Below the pieces are notes generated by a model. The model had not been told where the DNA came from. It did not search any database and saw nothing but the letters and a program-made list of their open reading frames with translations. From Larimichthys crocea (taxonomy: Eukaryota > Chordata > Actinopteri > Sciaenidae), in the NCBI RefSeq assembly GCF_000972845.2, contig NC_040025.1, forward strand, positions 16,742,126 through 16,806,125: DNA of 64,000 nucleotides, read 5' to 3'. Position 1 is the stretch's first letter; each line of letters begins with the position of its first letter. Below, one piece after another: positions 14,761-26,670 of this stretch. Both the position numbers and the translations under genes were made by a program.

Positions 14761-16294
14761 AAAAAAAACTTGAAAGAGAAAAATAAGAACGAGATAATAA
14801 AAATGATCTTTGCAGATTTAATAAGGGTTGGTCTCGGTTTAGACATTTATGGCTGAGTTATGGTCACCTTGTGTGGCTGCATGGTTTCACTCACACCAAA
14901 ACATTGCTGTCTGACTTCAGAGGAATGGTCACGCTCAGATCTTCTTCCTGTCACCCACGACTCTACCTTCATGCTGACTGGCTAGCCAGCTGGCCTGGCT
15001 TGTCATGCATTCATCTGAACACATTCCTTCGGCAAAGCCAGCATGTAACACTCGATAATATGTTCAGCTGTGTTATCTCATGCACCCAGCAGTGAGTACG
15101 CTATTACTAGCAAATTGGCCATTAGGGTCTCAGTAGAGTAGTGAGAACAACCTTGTAATATCTTGTTAGTCACACTCAATTGCACAATACCACACTGTAG
15201 TTTCCCTTGTATTTTTAGTTGTCCTTGTACATTCATCAAAAAAGATATATCAATATGGTGTCAATCAGCACACACTGTGGTAAGGAAGGCAGCATAGCCC
15301 CCCTTATCACCCCCTTTCAACAACTCTTTTCTTTTACCTTTCCTGGGATGTTTTTTTCAATTTCCTTCATCGCCCTTCTTTCATCTCCCTTAATTTTTCC
15401 TCTCCCAGACTTTCTTTTACATGCAGTTTATTTAAACAAGGATGCCCCAAGCGTCCCATGACTCTGTTTTTTGAAATTGTCATCTGATTCCTATCAACCT
15501 TCTGTTCTTAAGAGCCATTTATTTATAAGCATAAGAAAAATAAACGTAAAATTCATTGAGATCAAGACAGAGTGTGACCAGGGGAAGAGAAAAGAATTCA
15601 CGAGTGTATGAGAGAAAGTTAGCGAGGGGAGGGAATGAAAACAGGAGAAAACAGGAATGTATGGGGGTAAGCATGGGATGAGAGCGATTATGAGAGCGGA
15701 GGTGAAGGAATAAGAGTGGTGGGATAGAGGGGAAAGCTGTCAAATCAACCTTGAGAAAATATGAAAAAGAAAATAAACCACGTTGGACTTGCGTCAAACA
15801 GAACTTGAGGCTTTGAGAGATGGCTAAACACAAACACTGAAGACTTATTAAAAAATTGGAGACAGCACCAAAAACATAAAAATAGTCACAAGGCAGCGTG
15901 ATCTGTACACTCTCTGGCTTTCATTGCTTTCAGTCACATCTCATAAAATTTTTGAGAAGAAGCTATTTAAAGTGTATGATGTGAAACATTTAACAGATGC
16001 ACCAAAAACAAAGAGCCCCTGTGAATCATTTCTACATCTCTACATGCATCTTTTGCGTCAAGAATTTGTTAAGGGCAATTGGAAGATATCAGAGGTCAGA
16101 CAAGATACAGATATTGTGATAACACAGAATAAGTAAATTGTTTGTTGTTAAAATCTGCAGATGGTAAAATCTGAACTTAGACTTAGTCTTGTGACCCTGC
16201 ACCAGTTTGACTCTGGTGATTATTTTGTGCATGGTATAATTAAAAAACAACAAAAACAACTTTTCCACATTAACACATTGTTTGTCTTTCAGGA

Positions 16295-18998
16295 ATGGAA
16301 AGCATCACGGACTGGGATGGGTTAGCCCTCTCCTCATTGGTCACCACAGGAAGAAATAATTTCTCTTTGTCGTCGTCTTTGTTTGTCTCTGAACTGACCT
16401 CCCTCAATAGTTCTCACAGTGGGGGATCCTTCTTCGGGATCTTCCCTGAGAATGCTTCCACCACCACGCCTCACACCCTGCCCCAGCCCAGGGCGAGGGA
16501 CCTGGGCCTGGCTCGGGCAGAGATCGCAGTGCTCGGGTTGGTGCTGGCTCTTACCACCCTGGGGAATAGCTTTGTGCTGTGGGTGCTGCTGAGGAGAAGG
16601 AAGCATAATGCGCCCATGCACGTGTTCATGGTCAACTTGTGTGTGGCTGACCTCGTGGTGGCCCTCTTTCAGGTCAGTTCATGAGATACTTCAGAGCCTT
16701 ACAGGAACATGAACATGTTTGTGGAAGCAGAACATTTTAAAAAATGTCTGTTTAAGATGGCACAGGTTGCAAATTGCAAATAGTAAACTTTAACTGTGGT
16801 TTAAGGTATTCATGTGATTGGTGGTATAGTACCTGAACTGCTTCGCCACACTAAATAGCTAAGTTATGGGCACAAAATGCCCATTTTAACAGAGTAAAAA
16901 TGGTATTTAATTCAGTGCTACTGCATTGAACTGTAAGGTGTTCCAGCTATTCACACCTGTATGTGACAGGTCTTGTCCATAGCAAAAGTATATGACCTTT
17001 TCTATATTTTTCTTTCTGTCAACAAATCCAATGAAAAGACCAAAACCAAACATATGTTAGCCCATCTGTCAGTACTTTGGCTTTCCTACCCTGTCTGTGG
17101 CTTTTAAACATCCCACAAATATGTAGTTTAATTATTTTTAAAAGGCTCTGTCATTTCTCAAAATAGCTGGGCAGTGTGGTTTCCAGCAAACTGGAGTAAA
17201 AGGTGGATTTGTTGGGGACTACTGTCAAGCTGCGGATTAACACACATTTGGCAGCAGCAGTAGCAGACCAGAGTCAAAATAAATTACAGTGCTAATGTTC
17301 ACGGTAATTAAGGAACATGTCACCCAGTGCAACACTGTAGACAACACTGGAGGTCTATGACAGAGAAACATAAGGTGTCAGGACTAGCTTGTTCGCCAGA
17401 ACCAATTTGTTAGTTTTAATCTTTTTACAGGATTTGTTGACCAAAAGAAAAATTCAAAATAACCCCAGGTGTATCCTTTAGTTCACATTTCTAGCAAATA
17501 AATAAATGTTTCTTTTTTTATTTTGTGTGTCCAGGTTCTTCCTCAGTTAATATGGGACATCACAGAGAGGTTTCAAGGGCCTGACTTTCTCTGCCGGTCC
17601 ATCAAGTATTTGCAGATTGTGGGCATGTTTGCTTCCTCATACATGATAGTTGCCATGACAGTAGACCGACACCATGCCATCTGCTGCCCATTGCAAGCTT
17701 ACCGTGGGGGAGCAATGTCCCGCTGGAACACCCCTGTTATGGTGGCCTGGGGTTTGGCGCTAATCCTCAGCATACCGCAGGTAGGGAGGAGTGAATACAC
17801 ATACAAACAATACCTCACTAGCACTTACACAAACAAAAACACATAGTGAAATAGGAAATGAGAGCTCAGCAGGCATTTACACCCTGATTTCTCTGGTCAA
17901 ACTCAAGATGTTGTTCTATTTTTAGCTCCATGAGGTCATTGCAGTTCAGTCAATGCAATGGAAACTGACAGTCACGTCTGTGGGTGTGCTGACCACCTCC
18001 TTTTGTTTGGTCCATCAGGTGTTCATCTTCTCTCGCTCAGAAGTAGCTCCTGGGGAGTACGAGTGCTGGGGTCACTTTGCTGAGCCATGGGGGCTGAAGG
18101 CCTACGTCACCTGGATGACCGTGGCAGTCTTCCTCCTACCTGCCCTCATCATTACCATCTGTCAGGTAATGCTGGTTGTGCTGGCGGGCTGGACTGTCAC
18201 TAATTGCACTCTCCACAAAGAGCCATTGACTAGGATTACATGCTGTAGGCAACATTATCCAATAATGAAGCGCGTGGCATGAATGAAATTCTGTTTTGTT
18301 TTCATTGAGGGCACATTTGGCAGACATTGTTTGATAACTTGTGGGGGGCTGTGGTTGGTATTATGTAGCATCCCATGGTGGATAGGCATTCTGGATTGCC
18401 TCCCATCAGGCCTGTTGCTCTATTTACGGAAAGATATTTCCAGGGTCCAGCTATTTCCCCTAATTAACACAGCACTTGGAAGACCACTGCTGAGACGGCT
18501 GCTCAGAAAATCTGCCCACTCTGAGAACCTCCTGCCAGGAAGTGGAATGTACCAGATCTCAGCCAAACATAGAATCCCTGACCTTTTTTCATTATCGGAT
18601 TTCAGATTGTGAGGCCTCATCAGACTCTTTTTCAAGCATATAATGTAGTTTCTACAGAAGGAAGTAATTCTGAAAGTTTGCAAATGACTCATTAAGCACA
18701 TGTAGTTTACCAGTGCATAGTGTGCTGTGTGGAATGGAGTGCAGCGTCTATACCTCATAAAGCTATTTTAAGTTATACATGGAAGAAGAGTAATGGTTGG
18801 CAGTAACAAAAATTAAAATCATTATCTATTATTACCTGATTTCAAATCTTTTCTCCCTAGTTTCTCTGGAGAGCGTGAAGGATCATCTATAAAATTTTAT
18901 GGTAGCTTTTCTGTTTGTAACAGAGTGGAGGAATACCCATATTGCATAAAAATGTCTGTCCCTGGTTTATGACAGCTGGTGAAGGCCAACACACACAC

Positions 18999-19048
<50 letters not shown>

Positions 19049-21247
19049 GCTTCCAATTCCCTGTCACTGTAGAAGCAGAAATGTAAACAAGATTGTGTGG
19101 AGAGAGCAAGATAAGCATCTGAATCTGGCTCGTGCCACTCATAAAACTTAATCCCCAGGCCCTGAGGTCTATAAATGTCTTAATTTAATGTCTTGTCATA
19201 TTAATCTGTGCTGTTTCTTGAAATATATTCCTATTTTTCAGATAAGAATCTTCAGAGAGATTCACAACAACATCTACCTGAAGTCAGAGAGGATGGTGAC
19301 GGCTGAGTTGAAGAAGAATGAAATCCTTTTCCGCTTCCACAGCTTTAAGAAGGAGGATGAGCGGGCCAGAGAAAGGGGGAGACAGGCGTCTGGAGGAGGG
19401 GGCAGGGACGGGAGAGGACAGCTCCTAAAGGGTGTGAACAACAACCCTCACAGTAACAGCCATAACAGCCAAGTGGGCGAGTGTTATGACTATGTACCAT
19501 CCACTGCTATTCAGTATAACAGTTGCTGTAGTGACCATGTGACAACAACAACGTCGCCTACACAGCAGCAAACACTGAGCAGCTCAGATTGTCACGAGTC
19601 CTACACATCTTTTGAGCTGGCCTCTGGCTCACCCCGTTGCTCCCTGGACTATGCCCCCCCTCACCCTCCAGCCGCTCCACCTCCCAGCATCACTAAAGCC
19701 ATGTCCAAGACGGTGAAAATGACCCTGGTCATCGTGTTGGTCTATACTGTCTGCTGGTCGCCTTTCTTCATCGTCCAGCTTTGGGCGGCCTGGGACCCCA
19801 ATCCTCCAGACCAAGGTCAGCCACATACTTGCTTTACGAGTACTGCTTATCCATGATGTCAGCCTGACTGCAGCATTCGCCTATGTTTGTGATTAACCCT
19901 AAAAAAAAAAAAAAAAAAGCAACAAAAGCAGACATCTGGTTATAACTATTGCCAGCGAATTACTTAAGTTGTTTTTCTCAGATGGTTTAATCCCCCTTAG
20001 CCCAGTTTAGCCATTTAATTAGCCTAAATGTGCAAAACCTGCACTATAAGCCGCCAAAAACAAAAGCAAAACAACCAGGTCTGCTTTATAGCATCAACAC
20101 CTTGATCAATGTTGTTGTCCATCTTAGTGAGTCTAAACCTCTGTTCTAGCTCAGATGTGGCACGGTGAGTGAAATACAACGTCAAAAACAATGTTTATTT
20201 TGACCCACAACCAGAAATTCCTGGATGACATAACTGGCCTCTGTACATTTTGACACACAAACAGCATCTGTTGATGTCTTTACCGTCAGCCAGTGATGGA
20301 GTAAGCAATACTAGTGTAGCCTTAACTTGTGGCTGGTGGCATGGGCTGAGGTGGTGTCCTCTTAAGCTAAAGACAAACATCAGAAGCCAATAAATGAACT
20401 GTTTATATCCCCTACTGATTTTGAAACACTGCCAGATGTTGACATTTCATCAACAATGATCCGTGCCAACAGCTCGCGGACATAGTTGCGTGGATACACA
20501 GAGCAGGGCATGTAAGTTTCCATGCACACATGTAAGCACACACACACATGCAAAGTGCACTCACATGCAGATACAAGTATGCATACACATGGACGAGCAC
20601 TTCCTGGCAGACAGCTCCTGTTCCCGCCGTGCACAAACACACAGAGCTGATTATCATCAGCTTTGTGTTGTAAAATCAGTTTGTTCTTATCTATTGTCCT
20701 CAATTAGCCGTGGTGATATCAGCATGTTTTGGTTATTACATAAAGAGCTATTATTAGAATTTAAAAAAAAGCTGAGAAAGGACTTATGCAGGGATACAGT
20801 CCCGTTGCTATTTCTAGAGGAAATAAAATTAAAAACAAACAATAAATGGTTTATTTTCAGGTTAAATAGTTGTACATATTTATATTTGTTTCGTAACAGA
20901 GAACAATGTCATGTTCGCTGTGACTTCCATCTGGAAGAATGTTCTAGCCGACAAACTGCACATTTACATTTTCATGTGGGTGTGTACTCGTCCCTGAGTC
21001 TACATGTGTTTATGCACTTATCTTATAGCGTTTGTGTATGTGTGCAGGAGTGGCCTTCACTATCCTGATGCTGCTAGCCAGTCTGAACTCATGCACCAAC
21101 CCGTGGATCTACACAGCTTTCTCCAGCAGCGTGTCCAGAGAGCTGCAGAACCTGCTGCAATGTCGGTCGAGACGTGGCCGCCGAGGTTCCCTGCCAGACG
21201 ACTCCACCACCACACACACGTCCACCACCAAGGACAGTCTGTACTGA
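16295..21247 (+). CDS. avpr2: Vasopressin V2-type receptor (five coding exons)
   Basis: Class A GPCR for arginine vasotocin at the plasma membrane; the family raises cAMP through Gs. Coding exons: 16295-16672, 17535-17780, 18019-18165, 19242-19815, 21048-21247 (514 aa, phases 0,0,0,1). The N-terminus has N-glycosylation sequons at N22, N38 and N53. TM1 starts near residue 75. The TM3/ECL2 cysteines are C146 and C224, and the DRH motif (170-172) is the V2 version of DRY. TM6 has CWSPFF and TM7 has NPWIY (466-470). A likely palmitoylated Cys lies at 487, and the tail is Ser/Thr-rich. The words ALFQVLPQL, FAEPWG and [13 protein letters not shown] mark V2 rather than V1 or oxytocin types. Two features are odd. 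The third intracellular loop runs about residues 258-412, roughly three times human V2R. There are also three phase-0 introns in the TM core; only the intron before TM7 matches human AVPR2. Which fish V2 paralogue (V2A or V2B/like) this is, I cannot settle. Confidence 0.93.
18999..19046. repeat. (CT)n microsatellite in avpr2 intron 3
   Basis: CT repeat of about 22 units with one CCC interruption, preceded by a short CA run. It lies about 200 bp before the acceptor of the fourth coding exon. Confidence 0.93.
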
Positions 21248-22669
21248 CAGAGAATGATGAGACAGAAACAGACACACAGAGACATGTTTAAAAGTACGTG
21301 CATGAGTGCACATACTCTGTGTTGCAAGGACGTGTTGCTGCACACAACTCAGCACCACCACAACCACCTCCAGCATCACAGCCTGAGAACAGAGAGCATT
21401 GACCTCTACCAGATGTTTCCAATGACAAAGGACAGCTGTACTGTCAACAGGCTCTCTATCTGTAATCACCTGTCTTCTCAACCCCAGCAGTGAGGAAGGG
21501 TGTCATTGAACATGTCAACACCATTTTATGAGGACACTGTAGAAAATACTATGCGGTGACCGTCAGTGACAGGATCTGCAATGCAAAATGGCCTTGGAAA
21601 AAAAGCAGTTTAAGTAGGACCCTGTGCCGGGATTCATATGTGAAATACTCCTGCTGAGACAGAGCAGAATCACAGGAATGCAAGGGGTGGATCACTACAT
21701 TAATGGCCTTATGGCACGCCTAATGTACAAAGCAGCAGACAAAGCCACGGGTGTAGAGAAAACAAAGCAACAGGCCGAGGGAGAGAAACATACAGACAGT
21801 AAGAGAGAGCGAGACAGCTGCTGCACTGAGAACAGACAGGGGATGACATGGATGTTACAGCTACAGAGGTAGTCCTGAGGAAGCTGCCGTCGAAATCTAA
21901 TAATGCAAACAAACTTTGTTAAATCAAAGAAAGTGGATTACAGACAGATGCTTGAGGCTGAATTCATATTCACTCAGAAGGAATCTGGTTCCAAAGAACA
22001 ATAGTGATTTAAGAGCAAGACATACAGAAAGTCACTTATGAGGATGCCGCAGTAGAGATGAGACGCTGCCTTATGAGCTGGGTTAACCCGGACAGGAGGT
22101 GGGGTAAGCCTAGGAGAAGACAAATGAACAATCCAGGTTTGCTCAACCAACCGGGACACAATCATGTGACTATATTTTGTACTAAGGCAACATATGAGGT
22201 ACACGTTCATACAAGTATGGAACATGAACATAAATGTTAAGCAGGAAGGAAACATTCACCAGCATTCCATGTACAGTGATGAACAATGTAAAGTATATTT
22301 ATTGAAAATGTAAGGCACATTAAAACATTTTGTGTAAGATAAATGTTGAATGTAAAACATGAATTTGTAATGGTCCGACATGTGTGTGTAGGAGATAACA
22401 AGTAGATGCCAAACCAAAGACTTTTAAAAACTCAACTGTAGCATTAAATAAGGTCTTAACATATTTACAAAGCTTCGATGTATTACATGAAAATACTACC
22501 AGTCAAGACAAGTGCCTGTACTAGACAGTTGAGGGGCCTCCCTAACTGGATTCATCTTGGAATGATGTTATTCCTCCAGAGCAGGAATTATTGGATATGT
22601 AATATCACCATTGAGCCATTGTTCTTTTATCTTTTTATTTATTGTTGTCATAAAAAAGCATATAAAAAA

Positions 22670-22671
<2 letters not shown>

Positions 22672-22711
<40 letters not shown>

Positions 22712-22713
22712 TA
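22672..22713. repeat. (AT)n repeat
   Basis: Near-perfect AT dinucleotide repeat. It is self-complementary and therefore able to form a hairpin. A second AT block lies about 140 bp downstream. Confidence 0.93.
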
Positions 22714-22848
22714 AATCTACAGATATATATTTCAGTCCTGTTACTGCGTATGATCATGTACAGTTTTATATCACATTTTATCCTGCCTAAGTGAATGTAA
22801 TTATGCCCTGCAACGGCATGACAGACTTAAAATAGTAATGTTCTGACT

Positions 22849-22860
22849 TTATATATATAT

Positions 22861-22894
<34 letters not shown>

Positions 22895-22950
22895 CATATA
22901 TAATATATATAAGTACGATATATATATATTATATAAGTACGATTATATAA
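22849..22950. repeat. Compound (AT)n repeat with internal duplication
   Basis: Interrupted AT repeat. The word 'tataagtacgat' occurs twice (near 22908 and 22933), showing a local tandem duplication inside the AT block. Confidence 0.9.
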
Positions 22951-25373
22951 GCAACTCTACAGACAGTAGATGTGATAACTTTCTGTGTGTATAAAATAAG
23001 ATTACTGAGTTTACTCAGAGGTTAAACTTTTTTTCCATACTAAATGTTCGTAGAAAATGAGGAAATTATTTCAGCACATCCTTTTTTCATGTGAGAGCAG
23101 TGTTATGTGAGTCTGCAGGACAATACGGGGATGCTTTCAAGGTGTCTCTGGAGTGATTGTCTGTGCAGAAGGAGAAACCTCACCTTTTCCTCTGTGCAGT
23201 CAGGGTGTTTGGGCTTTCAGCACGCCACTGTGAATTTGTTCCTGAGACACAAGCCTTCACTTTGATTCTCTGCCAAATTAAATGGTTACAGCAACAACGT
23301 CCTGTGTCTCACTTTGTTATATCAGGAAATAAATGAACGTCTACCAAACCCTCAGGGTGTTCATGTATTTTCCTCATCCTGTCAGGAAGTTGAGAGGCCA
23401 GAGGATGATTCTTCTCAGCTGAAAGGGTCAGACTTCAGATCCATCCAGACTTTCAGACTGACAGGAGAGGCCAAACACATTTAGTTTTCCATTATGCTGT
23501 CTGTACAGTTCTTAGTGAGCATTACAACAGCTAAATAATAAATGTTTTCCAAGAAATTGAGAACTTGCCACCACAAACACCCACTAGAGAATTTCAATGT
23601 GACTCTGTGTTGTTTCCTGAGGATAGAAGAACTGACAGTAACTATTATCGCCCCAACAACCATCATCCCCCCCTTGTCAGAGCACATGATAGATGGTCTG
23701 TAGGGTAGGTTACTGCTTTTTTGTAATCCTGTAGTCTGTCAGAGTGGGTGTGTTTATGCTGAATATCCTGATGCTTATGGTTTCCAAGCTGAAGTGAGGT
23801 TGATGTCTAAACTCAAGGTCACTTCTTCATTACGTGGGGCAGAGCTTCCTGCTAGGCCTGTAGCTGCAATGGCGTGTAAGGGAAATAAATGAGCCCTCTG
23901 TGTGGCTGTCGCAAGGGCAGGAAAAAAGGTGAACTTCCCCCTTCAAATCAATTTAGGGTCAGCCAAGGAGTGTATCTAGTGGCTCTGAAGAATGACGGAG
24001 CCCCCCAGCCTTGACCAAAGTCAGCATAAATCAGACCTGGAGCCAGGAGCTTTACTACACTGAGCAATGTGTCTGCATTGCTTAACTCAAGACCCTTCCA
24101 CAGACCTGATGACTGTCGATGCAGTAACTAAGCTCATTCCAAGACACTGGGAGGCATATCTGACCCCAACAAATTACACAACCCACTCTAGTGTCTTTGT
24201 TAGCAGAGAGCACTGGAGCTATTCACTTTATAAACAGAGGGAAAAAAAGAAAAAAAAGAAACCAGACAATCAATCATGCCTTTTCAAAACACCATTTATT
24301 TTCTTTGTTTCACTTGTCTGTCTGTCAAAGCAGCTGTAATTTTGAGAAAGATATTTTCCTTACATAAAAGCATCTGCATGCACTGCCTTTGTTTACAACA
24401 ACAGTTTGATTGCAACTGTTCTTCAGGTGATTTTTGCCAAATATAACCACACTTTTTATGATTCCGTACAAACTCATGCCTCATATGACTGAGCGCCAGG
24501 GGGAATCAAGGCTAGTTTTTATCACTCTCACCCACCTTGTTTTCATTACTTAAAGCGTGGTTGTGTTCACACCTCAACAAGACCCAGTAATTTTTTTCTT
24601 CATTGTAAACACAGGCATGTGGACAGCGTCTGATAAAATCCTTTTTATGGGAGCTCAACAGGCTTTCACAGGATTTATGTGCAAAGAAATGGTTTGTTGT
24701 CTCTGCTCCTGTTTAATCTATAGTATTTCATGGCTCCCGGCCAGCTATGAACAGTGCACGTAAATGAGATTATTACTGTGCTTGACCTTTTAGTGTGAAA
24801 TGTGAAGGGGATGTCTATGATGACGGAGAAAAAGACGTACACAAAAAAAGAGAGAGAGAGCAAGAGAGAAGGGCATTTCCCCATATATGGTTGGCAGCTG
24901 CATAGACAGTCAAAACGGATTAGAGGATGCCCAAACAGAAGAGGAAGAGGGAGAAAGCAGAAGAAAGCACAAAAGCTTGGAACTGACAGTGAGTTTATTC
25001 ACTCCAAACACAGCCTGTTGTGGTTGAAGCAGCTACACATATAACATACCACACTGTACATACAAATCCATGAAATAGCTGGAACAATAACTGTTATTGT
25101 AGTGTAAAGAAGGGGAAGCCAGCGTGAAAAGGATACAGTCTGTTTTCTGAGTGAGTTATTCCACTGTTTGTTGACCTTGTTCTGCTTTGCAAAAAGTGTG
25201 AAGAACAAGCAGGATAAACAATTCGTATGGCAGAGACAGTAAGTGTGACTTCATGTGAGAATAGTTTGTGCGACGCCAGTTTCCACATTGCTGCATCTCA
25301 CTAAGCTCATCGGTGTCTGCCCCCGGCGTTAGTGTTTTACACACCTCTGTCAGAGTAGCTTTTCTCTGCCTCA

Positions 25374-25391
25374 CAGCACACACGCACACAC

Positions 25392-25439
<48 letters not shown>
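25374..25439. repeat. (CA)n microsatellite
   Basis: CA repeat of about 30 units with two CG interruptions near its start. It lies 300 bp to the left of the TIR-bounded transposon. Confidence 0.95.
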
Positions 25440-25441
<2 letters not shown>

Positions 25442-25738
25442 CTCTACAGTGACTTGAAATTCTCAAAAACATTTTGTCTCATGTGATAAACTGATGATGA
25501 TAAACTTACAATAATAAGCACATATAACGTCTAAAAACAAAGTGGGCATGTTTGGTTACTCTCAGAGACCAGCAGCAGAGGACAACAAGATTTTTAAAAA
25601 ACTGATAATAAATATGAGGAGGTAAAATAGGTGGTAAATAAGACACTGGCATGAGGCAGATAACAGTGACAGTGCAAACAGTGTAGAGACTGCACAATGA
25701 TGAAATGAAAAAGACTTGAGCATACATTGGGTGAATTA

Positions 25739-26670
25739 CACTGGGGAACACAATTTTTGTTGAGTTAGGTCTGACAGCTGTTTTTAACTAATTTTTGGGT
25801 GCGGAATCCAAAACTGACCTCAGTTTTTCTCTATCACGTCAAGTTTTTGAACTATAGGGTCCCCGTTTTCTTAAAAAATATGAAAAATACTTTACTTCAC
25901 TAAACAAAAGTAACAGTCTGTGCAATGATCTTTTTGCTCTTGCCAAACCATGGGGATACCAAATGGCAACTTTTTGCATGTTCCTTTGGTCCACATTCAT
26001 AAACTCTCGACACACTGCTTGCACACTTTGTGAGGGGCCCATGGCTTGTGTTGATCACCGAGTTTTACTTTAAAAAATACAAAATATGTCTGTTTGACAG
26101 ATGCACTGATGTTTGCATTCTGACTTGAAATGGTGAAAATACCACAAATATAGCAAAAGGAGTCAGGGTTGTTTAGGCATTTACGACGAGAAGTAGCAGG
26201 AGCAGACATGATCTGAAACAAAGGAAATATATACCTATGTGAATAAAACACTAAGATGGAATAGTTCAGGCTTTGAAAACTACAAAAACAGCATAAAACG
26301 AAATAGAACTTACAACGATATGACCATGGTTACAAGGTTAACAGAAAGGCCAGCACACATCCTCTTAATTTCTACTATGCCAGCTTTCTGTCTGCAGATA
26401 TTGATAGTACTGACCCATTGGGAGTTGCACACACCTCTCACCGCACTGTCTCAATTGTGACTGCACAAACAAGTTGCCACATAGATGTAGATGAGTCCAA
26501 TCGTAATCAGCTGGCAAGTCTTACTACAGCTAATCAGTGGAATTTTGCTTATTGGGTAAGCTGTGGAGAAAAAACTTGACGTGCTAGAAAAAAAATTGAC
26601 TGCAATTTTGGAACCAGCATGCCAAACATAACTCAACAGAATGTTTTTTTTTTCAAATTGTTCCCCAGTG
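25739..26670 (-). mobile_element. Non-autonomous DNA transposon with terminal inverted repeats
   Basis: The left end reads CACTGGGGAACA and the right end is its inverted complement (TGTTCCCCAGTG-like, ending CCCCAGTG at 26663-26670). A second inverted word, GTTGAGTTA, lies inside each terminus (25759-25767 and complement near 26630). The element is about 930 bp, too short for a transposase, and holds only one degraded reading frame on the minus strand (listed separately). Flanks give at best a weak short target duplication (TTA against TTT), so the superfamily cannot be fixed; CACT-type ends would suit CACTA/Chapaev-like elements. Confidence 0.75.
25892..26209 (-). pseudogene. Broken zinc-finger-like ORF inside the transposon
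   Basis: The frame begins MSAPATSRRKC and contains CYIC followed by CKQC, two Cys-x2-Cys pairs spaced like a zinc-binding module, then a third Cys cluster (CTDCYFC) near the end. A TGA stop at 25997-25999 interrupts it right after CVESL. The same frame then stays open to a TAA at 25892-25894, so it looks like a single nonsense change in an otherwise intact exon of about 105 codons. A good splice acceptor (cctttgtttcag) lies just upstream of the ATG, so the exon was once spliced. I recognise the N-terminal pattern as a repetitive uncharacterised protein family found in many fish, but I do not know its function. Confidence 0.65.

Larger units (their letters stand above)
9022..16292. other. Non-coding stretch upstream of the avpr2-like coding exons
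   Basis: No coding exon recognised. If the candidate exon ending at 9021 is real, this is the first intron. It contains a GT microsatellite at 10458-10498, an inverted partial copy of a dispersed fish repeat at about 13018-13101, A/T homopolymers, and an AT-rich block at about 14560-14760 with homeodomain-like and octamer-like motifs. The stretch ends in a pyrimidine-rich acceptor (tgtctttcag). Confidence 0.5.
21248..25738. other. avpr2 3' UTR and downstream intergenic region
   Basis: The receptor's 3' UTR begins here. Candidate polyadenylation words are attaaa at about 22442 and aataaa near 23330, with no way to choose between them. The rest has no recognisable exon. It holds two AT-dinucleotide blocks (22672-22713 and 22849-22950), an A-rich stretch at about 24240-24260, and a CA microsatellite at 25374-25439. 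Confidence 0.55.

Noticed and set aside
20463..21068. 201-codon frame on the + strand before the last avpr2 exon
   Set aside because: It lies within the intron preceding exon 5, is driven by CA-rich repeats (His/Thr/Cys), and overlaps the real acceptor in another frame.
25739..26670. A host gene with zinc-finger exon
   Set aside because: Terminal inverted repeats bracket it and the frame is broken, so it is better explained as a transposon copy.
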